DNA of 64,000 nt from Pelecanus crispus. Taxonomy: Eukaryota > Chordata > Aves > Pelecaniformes > Pelecanidae. Below the pieces are notes generated by a model. The model saw only the letters and a list, made by a program, of their open reading frames with translations. It searched no databases and was not told where the DNA came from. The DNA lies in contig NC_134646.1 in assembly GCF_030463565.1 (NCBI RefSeq), positions 21,067,796 through 21,131,795 of the forward strand. The letters are read 5' to 3'. Shown one piece after another: positions 22,601 through 35,600 of this stretch. Position numbers and translations under genes: made by a program. Numbering within the stretch: position 1 is the first letter of the stretch; each line of letters starts with the position of its first letter.

Positions 22601-25600
22601 ACAGTGAGAATGTGGGGTTTTTTGGCTTTTTTTTTTTTTTTTTTTTGCTGTACCTCTATAAATAAAATGCAAACAGCACCATCCTGGTAGTTTTTAGGCA
22701 GAAGGAACTTGAAAACCATTAAGCTATTATTTGGGCAGGCTGGGCCCAAATTTGCAAGCCTTCTCTAAGTCAGACACTGTGTGCAAATCAGAAGGGCTTA
22801 AAAAAATGGAAGACAAAAGCTGTGCTTTTCTCCTGTCTGAAAAGACAGACAGTTGCAGACAACAAAGAGCTTTTCACTGCTGTGTCTTGGTAATGAAAAA
22901 GATCCTGTCTCTCTGGCCGTGGAGCTGTGTGGGCTCCTGTCTTGACTTTAAGGACAGTCAGAAGTAGTGATGTGCACCGGCTGCCTGTACCATAGAGTTC
23001 ACCTTTTAATCCATTGGTCCACTCTTGTGCTCAGTGTCATTAGGACACGTGAGGGATGCCACCTGCTAAGCTGGAAGCAGGTTTGGATTTTCAGTAGACA
23101 TCAGGCTGTGCAAGCAAAACCAGATGCAGTGGTTTCCAATAGTTGTCTTTCGTAACAGCTGCACAAATAAATCCATAGTTTATAAAATTCAGTGTTGGCT
23201 ACTGTTAAAAAACACACATGTTCAAACAATAAACCTAACTATACCTAATCTTCAATTTGTAGAGAGCTTGTGGCAAAACAGATTTCATAGAGCTTGACAG
23301 GGCAACCTCAGCTTTGTGCCAATATGTCCCATTTCTTTGTTCAAGGTGAGCTGGCTGGTGATGAGTAACACTCTACCACCAAAATAATTTTCTTTACAGT
23401 ATTTTTGATGCTCTTGAGGTGCACACCTCTTATCCTCAGTAGAAAGGTGGAAGCTGCTCAGTAGCCCTTAAGGGCTAGATTTCTCCCCACATTGCCTTCT
23501 GTTAGGATTACAGCATATTCCTTTCTTAGAATGGCACCAGACTACATCTTCCCGAATACAGTGCAGAAGAGAAAGTACCTTGCAGCTTTCTAACTACCTA
23601 CGGGAGGGTTGGGGGGGGGGGGGGGGTCATCACACTGCAAACAAGACTGCTGCCTCGGAGAAGGGCAGTCAGTCCCCCAGGAAAATATCTGCTTCTGGTG
23701 CCCAAGTGCAATGCCCCCGAGTGATGGGTGATGCACAAGCTGAAGGAACTATGACACAGGTACCTCTCGATTTGTCCCCAGCAGGATGATGCACCTCAGA
23801 GGACATAGTTCAAGATAAGGTCCGGCATGTTTCTGTTGCTATTCCTCTCAGTCAGGGAAGCTGATCAGAAACACCTCTAATGTAAGCTCTCAGCAGCCAG
23901 GCACTACAGCAGTGTAACTGTACAACATTGCTGGGTGCCCTTTATAAGTCCTATTAGGGTGGGTTTCAGCTTTCTTTTTCTGGGATGCTTTTTGCTTAGC
24001 AAGACAGCATGGAAAACAATCTACCCAGGGATGGACTTTGCTTCCCTAGTGAGTAGCTAGACTATTCAGCAGCCATGCCTCCTGCTACTATCCCCATAAT
24101 TTAATTGGAATATTAATTCTGTCTTTTGCTGTTGCTGGCCTGCAGCTCAGTATGAGTAACAGCTTTTGGTTCTGCAAGCACATCAGATGAGCTTTAAAAT
24201 TACATTTACCACTTCTCAGCTGCCACACTGATGAAATGCTGCCTAGTGGAGGTCAGCCACAGTATACCCTTGACTTCTGTGGCTCAGGAGTTCACCTTAT
24301 TGCAGTAACTTTGTCCCAACTTCTACCAACTAGCAATGAGCCACAGCGTATCAGGAGTCACAATGAGCTCACATTTGGGAGTTCTGCCAAAGGATGCACC
24401 TGAACACTGATGTAAATCTTGCTGCTGTCTTGCTGCTATCCCCAAAATAGACCACCAGGCAATATTTGGGTGGCAAACAATGGATCATGGATTTGCAAGA
24501 AAATAATTACCCACCTTTTTTGTAGCTGGTGTGCAAACCAATTTGCTTTGAACCTGCTCCCTGTCTAGCACCATCTTGCACACAATGTACAGAAGAACCA
24601 GGCCCTCATCTCTTGCCTCTGGTTACAAGAGGGTGACGAGCAAGAGACTCTGACTCCCGAGGGGAAAAGATGCTTCTGACCGCTTGATTGTTCCCTGCTG
24701 GCCCAACCTACTGAGTAAATCTGTGTTGGGTCTCAGAGTAATGCCCTGCCCTCTCACCTGAAGGTGACCCAGGTTCTCAAGCCACAGGGACATAAAGGTT
24801 CAAGGAAGACAGCTTGCAGCTGTGCATGATTATGGATGCAATTAATTTCACATCTTCATATCTGCTCTCTGCACAACCTCCTCCTTGCTTTCCATCTTTG
24901 CGAGGAATTACCTGGTTTTATGGACACTGCATTCTACCTCTTTAGCACTGCCTCCCCTCTCTCTCCCTAAAACTGCACCACATGCAAAGTATGTTAATCA
25001 TAATGTGGTGCACATCCATTTTCCTTGGCCTTTTGCCTCAACAGATCTTACACACTTGAAGAGCACCACATCCATAGGAACCATTTATCTGAGCGTGGAC
25101 ATGCAGCCACTTCAGCAGTGAGAAATGAAACTGGGAAACAACGTTCTGTAACAGGCATATTCAGGTGTGCACACCTGTCTGTATCTTTTGATTTACTGCT
25201 GCTTGTTCAGCTCTAGATCAAGTCTTTCAGTCAAACAGTCAAACAGAAATGCTCAAAGCCATGGCAGTAAGCAAAATAACTGTGCTACAACATTCAAGCA
25301 CAAGGAACTCAAGAGGTACAGAGCACCAGCCTTATGCTGCCTTGCACAAAATGGTGCAAGGGAGGATGAATTTAGGGCAGTGTGCTCTGCTACAGTTGAG
25401 AAGGCTGGCTTTAGTTGTCTCTTCTTTCCCACACTTTCTGAATAATCTTGAGGAAGTCAAATTGACAAACTGTCAAAGGTGTCTAAACCAAAAGCTACAC
25501 ACAGCTGTCTAGAGGGACTTCAAAAATCACCAAGGGGTTTAAATTTCTTGGGACTTCAGCTCCCACTTTGTCAAAGAGATAAAAATTCTTCTCGCCACTA

Positions 25601-26277
25601 CACCACAAGGTCCTTGGGGACCACAGCAGGGGAAGCTGTTCAGAGATAGCTCATTGAGCAGTCGAAGGAGAAAGGGATCTCAGATGCTTTTCATTGCAAG
25701 TGAGACCTGTTAAATACTGCTTGAAATCACAGAGATTCTCTAAATGTCAGGACAGCTGTTTCCTCTCATTCAATGCAAAAATCTTACAGGCTTACACTCT
25801 CTAACATCCATCCCACAACCTTTTATGTATGAATTCAAACATTTGGGGCACTGAGGTTACTTCTTCCCCTTTCTATTAACAGATGATGCGTCCAGGCATC
25901 AGGGTGGCCAACCTCACCCTTCTCAAAGCCTGAAGGGGCAGTTGTGAGGACATGGTGAAAATTCATCACTTGCACTAAAATCCGGATGGAATTATTATAT
26001 GTCTGGGAATTTTCTCTTTCACTCTGCTGCTGCTCCTGCCTACATGTCTCTCTGAAGTGTTCACCTACATCTCTGCTCTGATGTGGTAGCTGGGGAAAGG
26101 TGCTTCCATCTGTCCAGCCCAGACTAGCCACTCCTCATCTCTGTCCTCTGTCAGGAAGAATCATCATCCCTCCTGCCTCCTGAGGCATGTTCTTTTGTGG
26201 CAGAAGTGTAGGGAAAAAAGCATAGCTATAGCTGGGTTTCTCAGGGAGCCACACAATAAAAGCAAAGCTGACAAGAC
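19641..26277. other. intergenic-looking stretch, nothing recognised
   Basis: About 6.6 kb of mixed composition with only short open frames and no recognisable family, RNA gene or transposon. It contains a poly-T tract near 22627-22647 and a G16 tract at 23611-23626. Confidence 0.5.
23611..23626. repeat. poly-G tract (16 G)
   Basis: Sixteen consecutive G following GGGAGGGTT on the plus strand. Together they form a strong G-quadruplex candidate on this strand. Confidence 0.9.
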
Positions 26278-26278
26278 A

Positions 26279-28444
26279 GAAATTTTTCCTAATATCCAAT
26301 CTAAACCTCCCCTGGCACAGCTTGAGCCCATTTCCTCTCGTCCTATTGCTAGCTACTTGGGAGAAGAGACCAACACCCACCTCAATACAACGTCCTTTCA
26401 AGTAGTTGTAAAGAGCAATAAGGTCACCCCTCAGCCTCCTCTTCTCCAGACTAAACAACACCAGTTCCCTCAGCCGCTCCTCATAAGACTTGTGCTCCAG
26501 ACCCTTCACCAGCTTTGCCCTTCTCTGAACATGCTCCAGCACCTCAATGTCTTTCTTGTATTGAGGAGCCCAAAACTGGACACAGTATTCCAGGTGCGGC
26601 CTCACCAGCGCCGAGTACAGGGGGACAATCACCTCCCTGCTCCTGCTGGCCACACTATTCCTGATACAAGCCAGGATGCCGTTGGCCTTCTTGGCCACCT
26701 GGGCACACTGCTGGCTCATGTTCAGACGGCTGTCAACCAGCACCCCCAGGTCCCTTTCTGCCAGGCAGCTTTCCAGCCACTCTTCCCCAAGCCTATAGCA
26801 TTGCATGGGGTTGTTGTGACTAAAGTGCAGGACCCGGCACTTGGCCTTGTTGAACCTCATACAGTTGGGCTCGGCCCATCGGTCCAGCCTGTCCAGGTCC
26901 CTCTGCAGGGCCATCCTACCCTCCAGCAGATCAACACTCCCACCCAGTTTGGTGTCATCTGCAAACTTTCTGAGGGTGCACTCAATCCACTCATCCAAAT
27001 CGTTGATAAAGATATTAAACAAGACTGGCCCCAAAACAGAGCGCTGGGGAACACTGCTCGTGACTGGCCACCAACTGGACTTAACTCCATTCACCACTAC
27101 TCTCTGGGCTCAGCCACCCAGCCAGTTTTTTACCCAGCGAAGACTACGCCCATCCAAGCCATGAGCTGCCAGCTTCCCAAAGAGAATATTATGGGAGACT
27201 GTGTCAAAAGCTTTGCTAAAGTCCAGGTAAATGACGTCCACAGCCTTTCTTTCACCCACCAGGTGGGTCACCAGGTCATAAAAGGAGATCAGGTTGGTCA
27301 AGCAGGACCTGCCTTTCATGAACCCATGCTGGCTGGGCCTGATCCCCCCGTTGATCTGCACTTGCCTGTTGCGTTCACTCAATATGAACCGCTCCATAAT
27401 CTTTCCCAGCACTGAAGTCAGGCTGACAGGCCTGTAGTTCCCCGGGTCCTCCTTCCAGCCCTTCTTGTAGATGGGTGTCACATTGGCAAGCCTCCAGTCA
27501 TCAGGGACCTCCCCTGTTAACCAGGACTGCTGATAGATGATGGAAAGTGGCTCTGCAAGCTCCTCTGCCAGCTCCCTCAATACTCTTGGGTGGATCCCAT
27601 CTGGCCCCATAGACTTGTGAGCGTCCAGGTGGTGTAGCAGGTCGTTAACTGCTTCCTCCTGGATTCTGAGGGCTCCATTCTGCTCCCCGTCCCTGCCTTG
27701 CAGCTCAGGGGGCTGAGTACCCTGGGGATGACTGGTCTGGCTGTTAAACACAGAGGCAAAGAAGGTGTTAAGTACCTCAGCCTTTTCCTCATCCTTGGTG
27801 ACAATGTTCCCCACCACATCCAGCAAAGGATGGAGATCCTCCTTGGCTCTCCTTTTATTGTTGATGTACTTATAAAAGCATTTTTTATTATCTTTTACAA
27901 CATTGGCCAGATTGAGTTCTTGCTGGGCTTTTGCTTTTCTAATTTCCTCCCTGCATGACCTAACAAGATCCCTGTACTCTTCCTGAGTTGCCCACCCCTT
28001 CTTCCAAAGGCAGTAGACTCTCCTTTTTTCCCCGAGTCCCTGCAAAAGCTCCCTATTCAGCCAGGCCATTTGTCTTTCCTGCTGGTTGGTCTTACGGCAC
28101 ACAGGGACAGCCCGCTCCTGCACCCTTAAGGCTTCCTTCTTGAAGAAGGCCCAGCCTTCCTGGACCCCTTTGCCTTTCAGGAGTGCCTCCCAAGGGACTT
28201 TCCCAACCAGCGTCCTGAACAGGCCAAAGTCTGCCCTCCAGAAGTCCATGGTAACAGTTTTGCTGCCCCTCCTCTTTACATCGCCAAGAATCGAGAACTC
28301 TATCATATCGTGGTTGCTAAGCCCAAGACAGCCTCCGACTACCACATCTCCCACAAGCCCTTCTCTGTTTGTAAACAGCAGGTCAAGTGAGGCACCTCCC
28401 CTGGTAGGCTCACTTACCAGCTGTGTCAGAAAGTTATCCTCCAC
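26279..28444 (-). pseudogene. CR1 ORF2 reverse transcriptase, interrupted
   Basis: RT-coding part of the 26-29 kb CR1. The frame runs from about 28444 with [18 protein letters not shown] and GPDGIHPRVLRELAEELAEP, then stops at 27110 after NWLGG. It resumes at 27097 with a block aligning to [19 protein letters not shown] (here VPQRSV, G to R) and [10 protein letters not shown]. The C terminus is lost at 26279, after which the frame reads into flanking DNA. The stop and the missing end make it non-functional. Confidence 0.88.
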
Positions 28445-28486
28445 ACACTCTAGGAACTTCCAAGACTGTTGCTTCTCTGCTGTGTT

Positions 28487-28867
28487 TTATTTCCAGCAGA
28501 TGTCCAGCAAGTTGAAGTCCCCCACGAGAACAAGGGCTAGCGATTGCGAGACTTCTGCCAGCTGCTTGTAGAACGCTTCATCTATCTCTACATCCTGGTT
28601 GGGTGGTCTATAGCAGACTCCCAACAGGACATCAGCCTTGTTGGCCTTCCCCCTCATCCTTACCCATAAGCACTCGACCTTATCATCACCACTGTCAAGC
28701 TCTATACAGTCAAAACACTCCCTAACATACAGAGCCACCCCACCGCCTCTCCTTCCCTGCCTATCCCTTCTGAAGAGCTTATAGCCATCCAGTGCAGCAC
28801 TCCAGTCATGAGAGTCGTCCCACCACGTTTCTGTGATGGCAACTATGTCATAGCCATCCTGCTGCAC
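28487..28867 (-). pseudogene. CR1 ORF2 endonuclease fragment
   Basis: A separate open frame encoding part of the APE-type endonuclease. It begins MQQDGYDIVAITETWWDDSH, with the ETWWD catalytic-site block, then [28 protein letters not shown] and GDFNLLD, the conserved GDFN box. It is separated from the RT frame by an in-frame stop and frame change around 28445-28490. Confidence 0.87.
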
Positions 28868-29013
28868 AAGGGCTTCCAGCTCCTCCTATTTGTTGCCCAT
28901 GCTATGTGCATTGGTGTAGATGCACTTGAGACAGGCTATCGATTTCACCCCCAATGTTGCCATGCTGCCCCCGGGCTCCTCACTAGTGGGCCCATTTATA
29001 TCCCCTTCCCCCT

Positions 29014-29345
29014 TCAAACGTAGTTTAAAGCCCTCTCAATGAGTCCCGCCAACTCATGGGCGAGGATCCTTTTCTCCTTTGGAGACAGCTGATCTCCATC
29101 AGCCACCAGCAGGCCCGATGCCGTGTAAACCTCCCCATGATCGAAAAATCCAAAATTCCACTGATGGCACCAGCCTCTGAGCCAGCTGTTAATCAGGTGA
29201 GTTTTCCCATTCCTTTCAGCACTCTTAACTGCCACCGACGGGATTGAGAAAAACACTACCTGCACTCCCGATCCTGCGACTAATCGCCCCAGTGCCCTGA
29301 AGTACCTCTTAATTGCTTTAGGACTTCTCTCTGTACATGCCAGAA
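29014..29345 (-). pseudogene. CR1 ORF1 C-terminal (esterase-like) fragment
   Basis: A minus-strand frame with FFSIPSVAVKSAER, WNFGFFDHGEVYTASGLL and KRILAHELAGLIERALN, the C-terminal end of CR1 ORF1. In CR1-like elements this region carries a GDSL/SGNH-type esterase domain. The DG.HL box, which should hold a catalytic histidine, reads DGDQLS here, so His appears replaced by Gln. Upstream codons back to about 29345 continue in the same style. The rest of ORF1 is missing. Confidence 0.75.
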
Positions 29346-30813
29346 ATAAAACTAATCAAATGTACATGGGAACTCTACATAAATACAAAATGATCTGTGA
29401 CCTCATTTATTGCAGCTTCTTATTTTCTCAACATCCACTAGGGAAAACATAGTCTGAGTGGGGGACATGCTGCAAGAAATTACATCAGTGACTCTCTCCA
29501 GGTAGTCTTTTCTGCCTCAGCCTCTTCTGAATCATGTGGACAAGAAGTATAATTCAGGGCTAAGAATCCAGACTGCTGTATGGAATGCAATTGTAAAAAA
29601 TGAATGTCCTGCCCATTGCACTGTAAGCTTTATTTGCACATATTGCAAGTTAAACAAGCTTTATAAAGAAAACATATCCTACCGCTGCACAGACTTAATG
29701 CTAACTGCACTATATTTATCATGAAATATGTCTATTTCTTCACTTAAAAAACACATATATACACACACACAGAGTTATTTTTTTGTATGTATATAGAAGA
29801 AAACTACCTATAAATACAATGGAAAAATACATTCAAAAGCTTTTTATAAAACTTGCTGCAGTATTATTTTGACTGTAATAAAAATATTTATGAGAGAAAG
29901 ACAGACACACAGAGAAACACACATACCTAATGTCTAGTGCTTGTCTAAATCCTGAAAAAAATCCCTGGCCTTTGGTGTTGCTAAACAGAGTTAGTTGCAA
30001 GTGTCTAAAGCAGCTACAGTCTCAGCTTACAGCCTCTGCTCCACCCTCTCTGACCGTGTATGCTTACCACCATTTTGCACAGGCTTTGCTGTCTGCAAGT
30101 TTCCACAATAGTTTACAACCAGGCAGGGAAACAAAACCAGCTAAACATGTAGTGTCTTTCTCCAAGGGCTCAATCCTACCTTTATTAAATTCAATGGAAA
30201 ATATTCTACTGCCTTTATTTGGACTGAATGTTATACAAAATATTTAAATTGATTTGCTGTCAAAGTGATGGCCACCCAGCAGTAAAAAATAATGCTAACC
30301 ATGGAGCAAACCATGGCAGTCCCTCCCTCATCCAGTTGGGATAAGGCATGTCCAGCAGCTAGGAAATCTAGCCAGCAACTGTGTGCAACTAAACCCTGAG
30401 CACACATTACAAGTTGCCTGGGAGGTTTTCCATCCAGCGTGTGAAATGCGGTGTGCTGTGGCAGCTTCAATATCAAAATTTAGATTGGACTTTGCCTCAG
30501 TGGGAGCTGAAACAAATCCTAGCAGGGGTTGCAGATACATCGATCCCATAAGCCCAGCATGACACCCAGGAACATCCCTGTTTCTACAGCAGTTGTGGTT
30601 CATAACGGAGCACAACAGAATTTTGCTGTATAAACCTTGAATGCACAACATCCAACTGCATTTATCATCCAATCAACATTTCAAACTAATTCCCCTGTTC
30701 TAACAATTTAAAGGTTAAGTGGCAAAGCCCAGGCATATAAAAACTTATATGGGAACATGCATTGTGTTATATTCTGATTATACAAATGGCTGACAGATAA
30801 ATTAATTGCAAGA

Positions 30814-31240
30814 ATCACAGAATCACTCATGCTGGAAGGGACCTCAGGAGGTCTCTAGTCCAGCCTCCTGCTCAAAGCAGGGTAAACACTGAATTCAGAT
30901 TGGGTTGCTTGAGGCTCTGTCTGGTCCTGTCTTGAAAACCTGCAAGGAAGGATATTGCAGAACCTGTCTGGGATCCCGCTTCACTGGGGGAACACTTTTT
31001 TCCTTTTGTCAGGTTGGCACCTTTCCTGTTCCAATTTATGACCCCTCCTTCCTCTGCAGCTCCATAAAGTGCTTGGCTCTGTCTTCTCAATAACCTCCCT
31101 GTAGGCAATGGCAGGCTGCTGTAAGGTCTCTGCAAAGCTTTCCCTCCTTCAGGCTGAACAAGTCCAGGTCCCTCAGCCTTTCCTCACACGGCACGCACTC
31201 CAGCCTCCTATCTTAGCTGTTTGCTGGACTCCCTTGCTCA
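30814..31240 (-). mobile_element. CR1 LINE 3' fragment, old
   Basis: The plus strand reads AGAATCACAGAATCACTCAT, then GCTGGAAGGGACCTCAGGAG, the reverse complement of an avian CR1 3' end. Diverged CR1 sequence follows (for example CTTCAGGCTGAACAAGTCCA near 31150) to about 31240. No open frame. It lies just beyond the likely 3' untranslated region of PRKG2. Confidence 0.85.
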
Positions 31241-32515
31241 GGTTGTTTGACGGTTCTGGTTAGCAATTTGTTTACTTGTACCAAATTAGGTGAAGATAAA
31301 GCTTGAAAAATTGGGCTACAAGTCACAATTGTATTTTCATATTGTTTTTGAGAGGAGCTTGGAATTTCTTGCCTTTCTAAACTGTATTAGTAGCCATTAG
31401 AGAGAAGGGAAGGTGATGGAAAGAAAATAGAATATTTAAACTGATTTGTGAATAGATTTCCTTACAAGAGGAAAAAAATCAAGTTTTTGCTCTTTTATTC
31501 TCCCCTCCTATATGAGTAGAACTCAGAATAATTATGTTAATAAGATGTCTGATGAAATATGATTGGAAATGCTAGTTCACATCTAGTGATAGCAACTGGT
31601 ACATTGAAATGAGTGGGAATTTTAGCACTGATATGAACAGATGTAGCATTTCAGCAAAATATCAGTGAAAATCTGAAAATATATTTGAAGGAGAAATATG
31701 ATTCTGTATATGAGGTAAATGCTTTTTGTCCATCTATTTTATCTTCACACTACATAAAAGCAAAACATTTTAAGAAAGGGACACAGCTCTTTGAAGCAGT
31801 AAGGGAAATACATACCACAGTCTGCTTCTCCAGGGAACTTCTATCATGTATATAACTTGTTTCCTATTGGATTTTCATTTGACCTGTTAGACCCTGTCTC
31901 ACATATTCAATCTGGTGCAAAACTAGACTGACAGAGAGGCAGCTTCCATAATGGTACCCTTTTAGCTGCAGCATCAGATCAAATCAACCTTTCAGTAAAA
32001 GTCTCTTTTCTACACACTTCTGGGTCAATGCAATACTGGCCATTATAGGAAAAAGTGAAAGACAAGGCAGACTTAAGATCAAATGAAAAACAAATGCCTA
32101 TAGTGTCAGCTGTTGACAAATGCCACAGAGTTACTGGCTTCCAATACTCATCCTCTCCATTCAAAATAGAGACATATGGTAACCTTGTTAATATAAAAAT
32201 ATTAGCTAGTGATATTTCCAATGGCAAAACCGTACATCCAATCCATAGTGTCTGAAAATGTTCATAGAGATATTGTGTATCAAAAAACCTTCAGGTTACA
32301 TCTGTTGACCAAATGCATGCCCTTGTTATAAAGAGATGCACGCTGATTTTGGTGCATTAGCCAAACAAGTTCTGGTTGCTGTACTGTCTTCTGTCTTTCA
32401 AGGAATATTGTTTTTATCACAAACCTTGTGTAATTTGATTTTAAGCAAGAAACAAGAGAGCTGATTTAGAACTGATGCCTATGAGTCTCTATAAATGTCC
32501 TGGAAGAAAAAAGTG
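31241..32515 (-). other. PRKG2: probable PRKG2 3' untranslated region and downstream flank
   Basis: The first 1.3 kb downstream of the PRKG2 stop codon. It is AT-rich and has no further coding exon. A minus-strand AATAAA lies at 31492-31497, about 1 kb after the stop, and is the most obvious polyadenylation-signal candidate here. The 3' untranslated region may extend further. Confidence 0.4.
31492..31497 (-). terminator. candidate poly(A) signal AATAAA for PRKG2
   Basis: TTTATT on the plus strand, so AATAAA in the sense of PRKG2, about 1.0 kb downstream of the stop. Motif only; no cleavage site can be proven from sequence. Confidence 0.3.
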
Positions 32516-32611
32516 TCAGAAGTCCTTGTCCCAGCCCGAAAGTTCATCTGGAGGGGTTCCCTCTTCAGGTGGATAGCTGTCAAAGTAGCTGTAATCAGTT
32601 GGTCCAGACAA
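32516..32611 (-). CDS. PRKG2: PRKG2 coding exon 18, C terminus and stop
   Basis: Acceptor AATGCCCTAG. It encodes [20 protein letters not shown] then [11 protein letters not shown], the C-terminal AGC tail typical of PKG kinases, and stops with TGA at 32518-32516. Confidence 0.97.
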   Translation of the reverse strand: MSGPTDYSYFDSYPPEEGTPPDELSGWDKDF

Positions 32612-35600
32612 CTAGGGCATTAAAAAAACAAACAAACATTTGTTTCAGAAGGTAACTTTTGAAAATGCTCTCCATTGATTATGCATGATTTTTATTGCTG
32701 CCAGTGGAGGAATAAAAGGCTAGCATGATATAAATGACTTCTTTCAATGGATGCAATTTCTCATTCTTTAAAAGATAAACCTGCAGTAATTAAATTGTGC
32801 AACAGAACAATGGCATTAGCCTCCTTATACAAAACCACCCCCCAAATACTATCAAATCCTAGATTTCACCCAAAGTTTTATAACGTCAGTAAGAAAACTG
32901 GGCCACACTGTGTACAGCTTTGACTCAAGTTTGTTCAAGACCAAATCTACACTCATGGGGTAGCTACTCAAAGCAGATCTCAGAATTATTTTTTGTTTCA
33001 AACTGAATTCAAAGTGAGTTTCAAATTCTTTACCCTCAATCTTTTTTCATTTTAGGGGAAAGAGAAATGGGCCATTTAAAACAGGAAGCTTATTCAAGGA
33101 TGTGCTGTAACTCAATAGTAAGAGAATACAGGAATTTGTACTTCCATTGTATGTGCCCATTACTGAGGAAAATATGTTTTTTCAGTATTTGTTTCTGACC
33201 AAACACCATTTATTCCAGTAATGGTGAAAACTTAATGCAAAGTACACAGGCAGAATAATATTTCCATTATTTAACTGAATTTAAGTTCTGGATTGCTTGC
33301 TGTCTCTCTTTCTTTCATTCAATTTTCACTAAAAATGGTGAGCTATAACAATTCAAATACATCTTTGGGCAGTTTTGCTCTCGCCATCAGTTATTTCTTT
33401 GTAGCCAAGCACCTTTGTATTAGTAAAGTATTATGATATTGAAAGCTAAAGCCAATACCTCTCTTTTTAAAGGCGATGTTAATTTCCTCACTTTCAGACC
33501 ATCCCAGTTAAAACCACTCAACCACCTGATTAAAAAGAAATGAGAGACAGACAGGGAGAGACCACGACAGAAGGACAGATCATTTTCTGTCATTATACTA
33601 TTAACAGCTGAAAAACATGTGAACAAGGGCTATAAGACATTTTTTCATGACAACTTCTGTCCATGTGACAACACAGTTGTTAGAAGGAGGCAACTTGAGC
33701 ACTGTCATTGCCATACAAGGGAGTGGTAGCAGGGGGAGCTTCAGGACCACCAGATATACATTGCATCTCCTCTGTACAGAAGTGCTAAAGCGACAGGCAG
33801 GTTAATATATGCATAAGCACAGCCATGCAAAGACGTATGCATCCCCTTGGAATTCCACCCTCTTTTAACAGCATGAGAAGAGGGAGACAAGCAGAAAAGC
33901 CAAAGCACTTCTTTTCCCAAGCACAAACTGCAGGGCTTAGAAACAACTCAGATAGAAAGAAAAAGCAGGAAATGTTTAATCCACAGAGGACTTCCTTCAT
34001 TAGAAGGAAAAAGACAAAAACCTAATATTGCTCCAGAGCTCTTAACTACCATTCTTAAAAAGCAACTGTTTAAGGGTTGAGAGGTCTGAAAGGCAGATGC
34101 TGAACTGGCATTGATTTCTCTGAGAACTGAATTAAACTCTACATCAGCAACCTGCGACAAAACTAGTGAACAACAAAATGTTTCTAGATAATCATGGTGA
34201 GGATTTATGCTTATATCGTTGCTTGCTGTAGCTGCAAATATACTCAATAGCAACAGAGATCTCTTACACAATCTTCCTGGAAGTGCCTGGAGCTTTATGG
34301 GTTTACCAGACTGGGTTCTAAAATATTAAAAATATATTCAAATTAAAAACCAAATTTTCTTCTTGGCAGTCTCTTTCACTTACCTGTGTTTCTTGATGTC
34401 ATTAATTCCATTCCTCAGATTGCCTAACCTTTCTGTAGGGTTTTGCCTTAAAAAAAGAGAAAAAGAATAAGGATAAGAAATGAAAAAAATTCTTACTTTT
34501 TTAAAAGAGCATTTATAGGTCCTAACTGCTTGCATTTAACAGTTACACAGGGATGGAGCTTGCATACAACATGTGGTCTCATAAGGAGACATAATGAAGT
34601 ATTGCTCACTGCTCCTTTCTTTTGAGGATGGAGAAACCTTCCAGGAAGCCAAAATAGAATCATAGAATTGTGTAGATTGGAAAACACCTTTAAGATCATC
34701 CAGTTCAACCATTAAGTTGACATTACCAAGTCCACACTAAACCAATTAAGGGCAGAGTAACAATTTCATGTTTCCTGCCTTGGTGGCTGGATTATTTATA
34801 ATGAAAGTAAAAAAATCATTATGATTGGAAAGGACCTCTAAGATCATCAGTCCAATCATCAACCCAACACCACCATGCCCACTAAACCATGTCCCAGAGT
34901 GCCATGTCTACCCGTTTTTTGAACACTTCCAGGGATGGTGACTCCACCACCTCTCTGGGCAGCCTCTTCCAATGCTTGACTACCCTTTCCGTGAAGGAAT
35001 TTTTCCTAATATCCAATTTAAACCTCCCCTGACGCAGCTTGAGCCCATTTCCTCTCATCCTATCACTAACTACTTGGGAGAAGAGCCCAACACCCACCTC
35101 GCTACAACCTCAGTGTCACCCTGCTGTGAGAAGCAGCAGAAGGAAATCAACTGGTTGAATTGAATTGAACACCTTTTTTTTTCTTGGCCAGCAGGTCTGG
35201 CCAAGAGTTACAAAAAGAGGCAGACCAAAATTTGCAGCTACAAAGATCCTTTCAATCCTGCTGCACAAACATGGTGTGTACTGTTCTTAGTGCCATGGAT
35301 GAAATCCCACTGGACCTGCAAGTTGAAAGTCAGCAGTGTCACCAGCCACAGGTTGTGCATGCCACTATGTGCTAATGCTTCTGAGTTATGCTGGCCCTTT
35401 TGAAATACCACCTTTTTGCACATTTCCAAGTGGGCTTAGCTCAGTCTTTAAGTGCCCTACCCTTTCTGTAGGAGCTATATGCCTAAGTAATTTTGGAAGC
35501 ATTTTTTTAAAACACTGCACTTGATAATAAAATTAAATTCTTTAGCTCTTTCCTCAGCCCACACTTAATAAGTTTTCCCTAAGATGTGTTTCAGAAAAAA

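Larger units (their letters stand above)
26278..29345 (-). mobile_element. CR1 LINE, long copy lacking its 3' end
   Basis: A minus-strand CR1 copy of about 3.1 kb. From its 5' side (high coordinates) it has the C-terminal part of ORF1 (29014-29345), the endonuclease (28487-28867) and the reverse transcriptase (about 27110-28444 and 26279-27097). At the 3' side it stops abruptly at 26278. The last part of ORF2, the 3' untranslated region and the octamer tail seen in the 9 kb copy are all missing. CR1 copies normally keep the 3' end, so a later deletion or recombination is likely. Confidence 0.92.

Noticed and set aside
26195..27415. Plus-strand open frame of 406 codons
   Set aside because: Antisense of the second CR1 copy; no independent family resemblance.
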